64,000 bases of DNA from Pseudomonas sp. Bc-h (GTDB lineage: Bacteria; Pseudomonadota; Gammaproteobacteria; Pseudomonadales; Pseudomonadaceae), in contig NZ_MUIN01000017.1 in NCBI RefSeq assembly GCF_002080045.1, forward strand, positions 1-64,000, given 5' to 3'. Shown here piece by piece: positions 59,240 through 64,000 of this stretch. The position numbers and the translations under genes were made by a program. The notes under the pieces are model-generated. The model was not told the origin of the DNA, did not search any database, and was given only the letters and a program-made list of their open reading frames with translations. Within the stretch, counting starts at the first letter, position 1. Each line of letters starts with the position of its first letter.

Positions 59240-59736
59240 TTAACGACGAAAGCGATCAGTTCAACCCGCGCGACCCACGCCCGGCCGACGCTGGCAAACC
59301 ATCGAAGAGTGAAAAGCGCCGTGCTGCGCGCAAGCTTGCCATGCAGGCGCTCTACCAATGGCACATGGCCAAGCAGTCGCTGAACGAAATCGAAGCACAG
59401 TTCCGTGTCGACAACGATTTCAGCGATGTCGACGCCGCCTACTTCCGTGAAATCCTGCACGGGGTTCCTGCGAAGAAGGCTGAGATCGACGTCGCGCTGA
59501 CGCCATGCCTGGACATCACCATCGACGAGCTGGACCCGGTTGAACTGGCCGTATTGCGCCTGTCCACCTGGGAGTTCCTCGAGCGCATCGACGTGCCGTA
59601 TCGCGTGGTGATCAACGAAGGCATCGAGCTGGCGAAAGTCTACGGTTCGACCGACGGCCACAAGTTCGTCAACGGCGTACTCGACAAGCTGGCTCCGCGT
59701 CTGCGCGAAGTCGAAGTCAAGGCTCACAAGCGCTGA
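59236..59736 (+). CDS. nusB: Transcription antitermination factor NusB
   Basis: NusB (166 residues) binds boxA RNA with S10 (NusE) and helps rRNA antitermination and processing. The all-helical core begins KRRAARKLAMQALYQW (about 24-39), with LRLSTWEFLERIDVPYRVVINEGIELAKVYG near the C-terminus. GTG start inside the ribH stop. A boxA lies in the leader of this gene pair. Confidence 0.97.
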   Translation: MINDESDQFNPRDPRPADAGKPSKSEKRRAARKLAMQALYQWHMAKQSLNEIEAQFRVDNDFSDVDAAYFREILHGVPAKKAEIDVALTPCLDITIDELDPVELAVLRLSTWEFLERIDVPYRVVINEGIELAKVYGSTDGHKFVNGVLDKLAPRLREVEVKAHKR

Positions 59737-59775
59737 GGCGTCTGGGTCTCTCCAGAACCTCTAGTGTTTGACGCC

Positions 59776-60741
59776 ATGGGCGAGTTCGAGCTGATCCGCA
59801 ATTACTTCGCCGCCGCGCCTTGTGCGCAGCCCGGCGAAGGTGTCGCATTGGGAATCGGCGACGACTGCGCCCTGTTGTCGGTGGCCTCTGGCGAACAGCT
59901 GGCGATATCCACCGACACGCTGGTGGCCGGGGTGCATTTCCCCGACGTCTGCGATCCTTTCCTGCTGGGCCAGCGTGCCCTCGGCGTCTCTGCCAGCGAT
60001 CTGGCAGCGATGGGCGCCAACCCCATTGGCTTTACCCTCGCACTGACCTTGCCGGACGTTTCCGCCGACTGGCTGCAGGCGTTCGCCCGCGGTTTGAACG
60101 ACATGGCCCAAGGCTGCTCAATGCGCCTGATTGGCGGAGATACCACCCGTGGGCCGTTGAGCCTGACGGTGACGGTGTTCGGTTCAGTTCCCTCTGGTAA
60201 GGCATTGACCCGCGGCGGCGCTCAAGTCGGTGATCTGCTGTGCGTCGGCGGCCCGCTGGGCGATGGTGCCGGGGCATTGCCGCTGGTGTTGAACCAGCGC
60301 AGCACCGAGGCGTCTACCACACAGGCTCTGCTGGCGCGCTACTGGTCGCCGCAGCCGCAGTTCGAGCTGGGCCTGGCGTTGCGCGACAAGGCCACGGCGG
60401 CGCTGGACATCTCCGACGGCTTGCTCGCCGATTGTGGGCATATCGCGTTGGCATCGGGCGTACGCTTGCTGGTCGAGCGCGACAAGTTGCCGATGTCTGA
60501 CGCGCTAAAGGCGTTTTTCGATCCTGATGAAGCGCTCAATGCCGCGCTTAGTGGCGGTGACGACTACAGACTGGCGTTCACATTGCCGCCATCATGGTTG
60601 GCTGATCTGCTTGCCGCTGGTCAGCCCGTGTTCGTTATCGGGCAGGTCGTCGAGGGGCAGGGCGTGGCGCTTATCGATGAACATGGACAGGACGTCACTC
60701 CGTTGACTCGGGGTTATCAACATTTTCGGGAGACACGGTGA
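59776..60741 (+). CDS. thiL: Thiamine-monophosphate kinase
   Basis: ThiL (321 residues) phosphorylates thiamine monophosphate to the active cofactor TPP. Motifs: GIGDDCALL, ISTDTLVAGVHF, GGDTTRG, DISDGLLADC and SGGDDYRL. I chose the ATG giving MGEFELIRNYF; a GTG four codons upstream is in frame. Neither has a clear ribosome site. It is followed by pgpA with a GTGA overlap. Confidence 0.96.
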   Translation: MGEFELIRNYFAAAPCAQPGEGVALGIGDDCALLSVASGEQLAISTDTLVAGVHFPDVCDPFLLGQRALGVSASDLAAMGANPIGFTLALTLPDVSADWLQAFARGLNDMAQGCSMRLIGGDTTRGPLSLTVTVFGSVPSGKALTRGGAQVGDLLCVGGPLGDGAGALPLVLNQRSTEASTTQALLARYWSPQPQFELGLALRDKATAALDISDGLLADCGHIALASGVRLLVERDKLPMSDALKAFFDPDEALNAALSGGDDYRLAFTLPPSWLADLLAAGQPVFVIGQVVEGQGVALIDEHGQDVTPLTRGYQHFRETR

Positions 60742-61247
60742 CAGACCATCCTAATCAGGTCCCGGCGGAAAACGTTCCGCCGTCGGTATGGACCAACCCC
60801 TGGCATTTCCTGGCCTTCGGCTTCGGTTCCGGCACCTTGCCCAAGGCGCCCGGCACCTGGGGCTCGATGGTTGCCGTGCCGTTCATTCCACTGTGGCAAA
60901 TGTTGCCGGATTGGGGCTACTGGCTGATGCTGGGGCTGACCATGCTGTTCGGCTTCTGGCTATGCGGCAAAGTGGCGGACGATCTGCGCGTGCATGACCA
61001 CGAGGGCATCGTCTGGGACGAAATGGTCGGCATGTGGATAACCCTGTGGCTGGTGCCCGAAGGCTGGGTCTGGCTGTTGGTGGGTTTTCTGGTGTTCCGC
61101 TTCTTCGACATTCTCAAACCGTGGCCCATTCACTGGATCGACAAACACGTACACGGCGGCGTCGGCATCATGCTCGACGATGTTCTGGCGGGCGTTTTTG
61201 CCTGGTTGGCGATGCAGGGTCTAGTCTGGGTGTGGGGAGTGATATAG
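60738..61247 (+). CDS. pgpA: Phosphatidylglycerophosphatase A
   Basis: PgpA (169 residues) removes the phosphate from phosphatidylglycerol phosphate at the inner membrane. GSGTLPKAPGTWGS (about 31-44), the acidic DEMVGMW motif and FRFFDILKPWPI are conserved, with three to four membrane segments. GTG start overlapping the thiL stop; thiL-pgpA is a common pair. Confidence 0.96.
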   Translation: MTDHPNQVPAENVPPSVWTNPWHFLAFGFGSGTLPKAPGTWGSMVAVPFIPLWQMLPDWGYWLMLGLTMLFGFWLCGKVADDLRVHDHEGIVWDEMVGMWITLWLVPEGWVWLLVGFLVFRFFDILKPWPIHWIDKHVHGGVGIMLDDVLAGVFAWLAMQGLVWVWGVI

Positions 61248-61257
61248 GAAACGAGCC

Positions 61258-62037
61258 ATGGGCCGCGTTGGGATGAAATGGCTGCTGGGGCTGTCGCTGT
61301 TGGTTGGGTTGTGGATGGCGGCCGATGTAGCGTCTGCCGACGAGAAACCCGATGACATCGTGTTGGTCAGCGAACAGTGGAATGCCTACACCGAAGCGGA
61401 CGGAACCGGCTTGGGCTGGGACTTGATGCGTGAAGTCTTCGAGCCCGCCGGAATCAAGGTCCAGTCCCGTATCGAACCCTATACCCGCGCGGTCGGCCTG
61501 GTGCAGCGCGGGGAAGCGGACGCCTGGGTCGGCGCCTACGAAAATGAGGTCGAAGGCACGCTGTACCCCAAATGGCATTACGACACTGACGAAATCTACG
61601 CAGTGGGTCTTGCCTCTAACCCCGCTCCGACGTTGAAGACCCTGGGAAGCTATCGGCTGGCCTGGGTTCGCGGCTATGAGTTTCAGCATTATCTTCCCAA
61701 CGTAAAACATTTCAACGAGGTCGCCCGACGCGATCACATCCTGCCGATGCTCGAGCACGCGCGAGCCGATCTGTACATTGACGCCAAGCCGGAAGTGGAT
61801 TTCATCCTCGCGCAGAGCAAGGAGCCCCAGCGGTTTCGCACGACTTATCTGACGGCTATCCCGCTCTATCTCAGTTTTGCAGACAACGAGCGAGGCCGTT
61901 TCCTGCGTGATCTATTCGATGAGCGCATAGCGCAACTGGTCCGTTCAGGCAAGCTGCGGCCAATATTCGTGCGCTGGAAACAGCCCTATCCGTTCGACAC
62001 AGGCGATGCTGCGGGCAAGGCCGGGGCCAGACAATGA
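61258..62037 (+). CDS. Periplasmic solute-binding protein (SBP family 3-like), orphan
   Basis: The 259-residue precursor has a signal peptide (about 1-28, ending ASA|DE) and the two-lobe fold of amino-acid-type binding proteins (EQWNAYTEADGTGLGWDLMREVFEPAGI, RGEADAWVGAY). No permease or ATPase is nearby, so it may be a sensor partner or an orphan receptor. It lies 10 nt after pgpA and 111 nt before ribA. The ligand is unknown. Confidence 0.8.
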   Translation: MGRVGMKWLLGLSLLVGLWMAADVASADEKPDDIVLVSEQWNAYTEADGTGLGWDLMREVFEPAGIKVQSRIEPYTRAVGLVQRGEADAWVGAYENEVEGTLYPKWHYDTDEIYAVGLASNPAPTLKTLGSYRLAWVRGYEFQHYLPNVKHFNEVARRDHILPMLEHARADLYIDAKPEVDFILAQSKEPQRFRTTYLTAIPLYLSFADNERGRFLRDLFDERIAQLVRSGKLRPIFVRWKQPYPFDTGDAAGKAGARQ

Positions 62038-62148
62038 TCAAACTTCCTGATCTGAATGGCCGACAATTCAGCCTAAGCGCCTGCGGGTACCTGCTGTTAC
62101 AATGCCGCCTTGCTAATTTCCAGTCCTCATACTGATCAGGAGCACACG

Positions 62149-62766
62149 GTGCCCGTCGTATTTGTCGCGGCTTCCAAGCTGCCTACCCCTTTTGCCACTT
62201 TCAAAATGAACGGCTTCCTCGAGCAGGAAACCGGTCGCGAGCACGTAGTACTTAGCCTCGGCGATGTGTCGGATGGCGCCCCCGTTCTCGGTCGCGTGCA
62301 TTCCGAGTGTCTGACAGGCGATGCCTTGTTCAGCCAGCGCTGCGATTGCGGTTCCCAACTCGAGGCTGCTTTGCGCGCCATTGCGGCTGAAGGTCGGGGT
62401 GTTCTGTTGTACCTGCGTCAGGAAGGACGCGGCATTGGCTTGATGAACAAGATCCGTGCTTATGAACTGCAGGACGGCGGTGCTGATACTGTCGAAGCGA
62501 ACGAACGCCTGGGCTTTGCGGCCGACCAACGTGATTACGCGATCTGCTTGCCGATGCTGGAGCATCTGGGCGTGAAGTCGCTGCGTCTGATGACCAACAA
62601 CCCGCGTAAGGTCAAAGCACTGACCGACATGGGCATCACTGTCGCCGAGCGCGTGCCGCTGCACACTGGCCACAACCCGCACAACAAGCTGTATCTGGCG
62701 ACCAAGGCGGGGAAACTCGGTCACATGATGGGTAATGAACATCAGAGCGAGGTCGATCCGGCGTGA
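62149..62766 (+). CDS. ribA: GTP cyclohydrolase II
   Basis: RibA (205 residues) opens GTP in the first step of riboflavin synthesis. The zinc ligands C54, C65 and C67 lie in HSECLTGDALFSQRCDCG, followed by YLRQEGRGIGLMNKIRAY and MTNNPRKVKAL. This is the active enzyme that the neighbouring RibBA lacks. GTG start with AGGAG 6 nt upstream; an ATG 13 codons upstream is unlikely. Confidence 0.97.
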   Translation: MPVVFVAASKLPTPFATFKMNGFLEQETGREHVVLSLGDVSDGAPVLGRVHSECLTGDALFSQRCDCGSQLEAALRAIAAEGRGVLLYLRQEGRGIGLMNKIRAYELQDGGADTVEANERLGFAADQRDYAICLPMLEHLGVKSLRLMTNNPRKVKALTDMGITVAERVPLHTGHNPHNKLYLATKAGKLGHMMGNEHQSEVDPA

Positions 62767-63188
62767 CACGCGGCAACGTGCGCCGTCGTCTGGCGCTGGC
62801 GTGGTGGCGGCAACTGGCATTGACGCTGGGGCCGCTGCTGGTTGTCTGCGTGTTTTTCGGCGGCGACGAAGCGACCACCACCCCGTCGGTGTTCGCCATG
62901 CCACTGTTCATCGCAGGCATCGCCTCGATGTTTCTGAGTCTCAAGCCATTCGGCGTCTATAAGCGGTCGTTGATCGCAACGCAAAAAGCACTCGACACCC
63001 CTGAAGAGCCCGCCGCCTGGTTGCGCCTCGCGGCAGATCGGCGCACGGCGTTTCTGTTCGCCGGTATTCCCGCCTGGATCGCTGCGCTGGCGGTGTTCGC
63101 CGATCTGGAAGCCGTGCCGCTCGCCCTGTTGGCGTTGTCCAGTGTCGTGCTGTTGTACCTCTATCGCATCCCTCGCCAGTTGGCATGA
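62763..63188 (+). CDS. Small inner-membrane protein of unknown function
   Basis: The 141-residue product has a basic N-terminus and four hydrophobic segments (about 17-34, 42-60, 94-110 and 116-134). GTG start overlapping the ribA stop, and its own stop overlaps the next start (ATGA). Position matches PA4046 of P. aeruginosa. No family is recognised. Confidence 0.75.
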   Translation: MTRGNVRRRLALAWWRQLALTLGPLLVVCVFFGGDEATTTPSVFAMPLFIAGIASMFLSLKPFGVYKRSLIATQKALDTPEEPAAWLRLAADRRTAFLFAGIPAWIAALAVFADLEAVPLALLALSSVVLLYLYRIPRQLA

Positions 63189-63979
63189 TGCGCCGGCTGA
63201 TCGCCTGTTTGCTGGTGCTGATGGCGGGGCAGTGTATCGCTGCTGAACGTGTTGTCAGCCTCGCGCCTTCGCTCACTGAAATCGTCGTTGAACTGGGTGC
63301 CGAAGATTTGCTGGTCGGTGTGCTCGATGGTGGCGAGCGTCCCGCTCAACTCGCAGCCGTGCCGTCGGTTGGGCATTACGGGCAGTTGGAGATGGAAAGG
63401 TTGCTGAGTTTGCAGCCCAGCCTTTTGCTGCTCTGGCCCGGCAGCGTCAGCGCTGCTCAACGCGATCAGCTGCAGCGTTTGCATATCCCGACCTTCACTG
63501 CCGAGCCGCATTCGCTGGATGAGCTGGCGGACCAGATCGAGCAGATCGGCGCGCGTCTAGGGCGCGGCGAGCGTGGGCGTCAGGTGGCAGGGGAGTTTCG
63601 TCAGCGGCTGGTTGAGCTGCGTCAGCGCTATCACCGCGATGCACCCATCAGCGTGTTTTATCAGGTGTGGAATCAGCCGCTGTACACGGTGGGTGGTGGT
63701 CAGATCATCAGTGATGCGTTGAGCGTGTGCGGCGCGCGGAATGTGTTTGATGACCTGAGTCAGCCAGCGCCGCAGGTGAGTCTGGAAGCTGTATTGCAGC
63801 GAAACCCCGAAATCGTTGTCGCAGGCTCGGTTTCCCAGCTGAGCATGTGGAAAGCCTGGCCCTCGTTGAAAGCACGCTTTGTGGTGGTGCCGGACACAGG
63901 CGTCGAGCGGCCGAGTGGGCAGATGGTGGGGGCGGTGCAAAAGTTATGTGAAAGTCTTTTTCCCGGGCCAACTCAATAA
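63185..63979 (+). CDS. BtuF-like cobalamin-binding periplasmic protein
   Basis: The 264-residue precursor has a signal peptide (about 1-20, ending CIAA) and a helical-backbone binding fold typical of vitamin B12 and siderophore receptors. RVVSLAPSLTEIVVELGAEDLLVGV, the SVGHYGQLEMERLLSLQPSLLL segment and VFYQVWNQPLYTVGGGQIISDAL are characteristic of BtuF. No BtuC or BtuD genes are in the window. It is coupled to the membrane protein upstream by ATGA. Confidence 0.85.
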   Translation: MMRRLIACLLVLMAGQCIAAERVVSLAPSLTEIVVELGAEDLLVGVLDGGERPAQLAAVPSVGHYGQLEMERLLSLQPSLLLLWPGSVSAAQRDQLQRLHIPTFTAEPHSLDELADQIEQIGARLGRGERGRQVAGEFRQRLVELRQRYHRDAPISVFYQVWNQPLYTVGGGQIISDALSVCGARNVFDDLSQPAPQVSLEAVLQRNPEIVVAGSVSQLSMWKAWPSLKARFVVVPDTGVERPSGQMVGAVQKLCESLFPGPTQ

Positions 63980-64000
63980 TCTGCAGCACCGCTCGCGGGC

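Overview
This window is core chromosome of a Pseudomonas species (Gammaproteobacteria). The evidence is the gene order 5S rRNA - birA - SPOR protein - tRNA cluster - secE - nusG - L11/L10/beta/str/S10/spc/alpha ribosomal operons - ferritin - uvrA - YajR-like MFS - ssb, very high protein similarity to known Pseudomonas ribosomal and RNA-polymerase proteins, the UUG start of rpoC, and Pseudomonas-type REP repeats. I cannot assign a species. Two departures from the P. aeruginosa layout are visible: no coaX between birA and the SPOR gene, and no second tuf gene among the tRNAs.

Layout. 1-2351: the 3' end of a 5S rRNA with its terminator, birA, a SPOR-like membrane protein, and tRNA-Tyr(GTA), -Gly(TCC), -Thr(GGT) and -Trp(CCA), with recognisable promoters. 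2397-32628: about 30 kb of transcription and translation genes, all on the + strand (secE, nusG, rplK-rplA-rplJ-rplL-rpoB-rpoC, rpsL-rpsG-fusA-tufA, and the S10, spc and alpha gene sets through rplQ). Separate sigma70 promoters with 17-bp spacers lie before rpsL, rpsJ, rpsH and rpsM, so this block is split differently from the E. coli operons. 32890-38380: a ferritin, uvrA (opposite strand), a YajR-family transporter and ssb.

38471-49136 is more accessory: a DUF1348 protein with a self-controlled TetR regulator, a YbiO-like mechanosensitive channel, the large helicase Lhr, two overlapping sugar-nucleotide SDR genes, and an OmpW/OprG porin with an Anr-like site. Two REP clusters sit at convergent gene ends. 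49276-52419 is an operon (His-rich secreted DUF2796, ABC ATPase, ABC permease, DUF3299) preceded by a Zur-box-like site, which points to zinc limitation. 52582-55010 holds a small hypothetical gene, a CnoX-like thioredoxin-TPR protein, a methyltransferase and a YbaY-like lipoprotein.

55184-62766 is the riboflavin and cofactor cluster: nrdR, ribD, ribE, ribBA, ribH, nusB, thiL, pgpA, a solute-binding protein and ribA, with many 4-nt stop/start overlaps. RibBA has lost the zinc cysteines of its cyclohydrolase half, which the separate RibA supplies. The leader before ribH-nusB has a hairpin followed by a near-perfect rrn boxA, the RNA site bound by NusB itself; this is the most interesting regulatory lead here. 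The window ends with a small membrane protein and a BtuF-like cobalamin-binding protein.

No CRISPR array, transposase, prophage or integrase is seen. Once RNA genes are counted, no stretch longer than about 300 bases lacks a gene.
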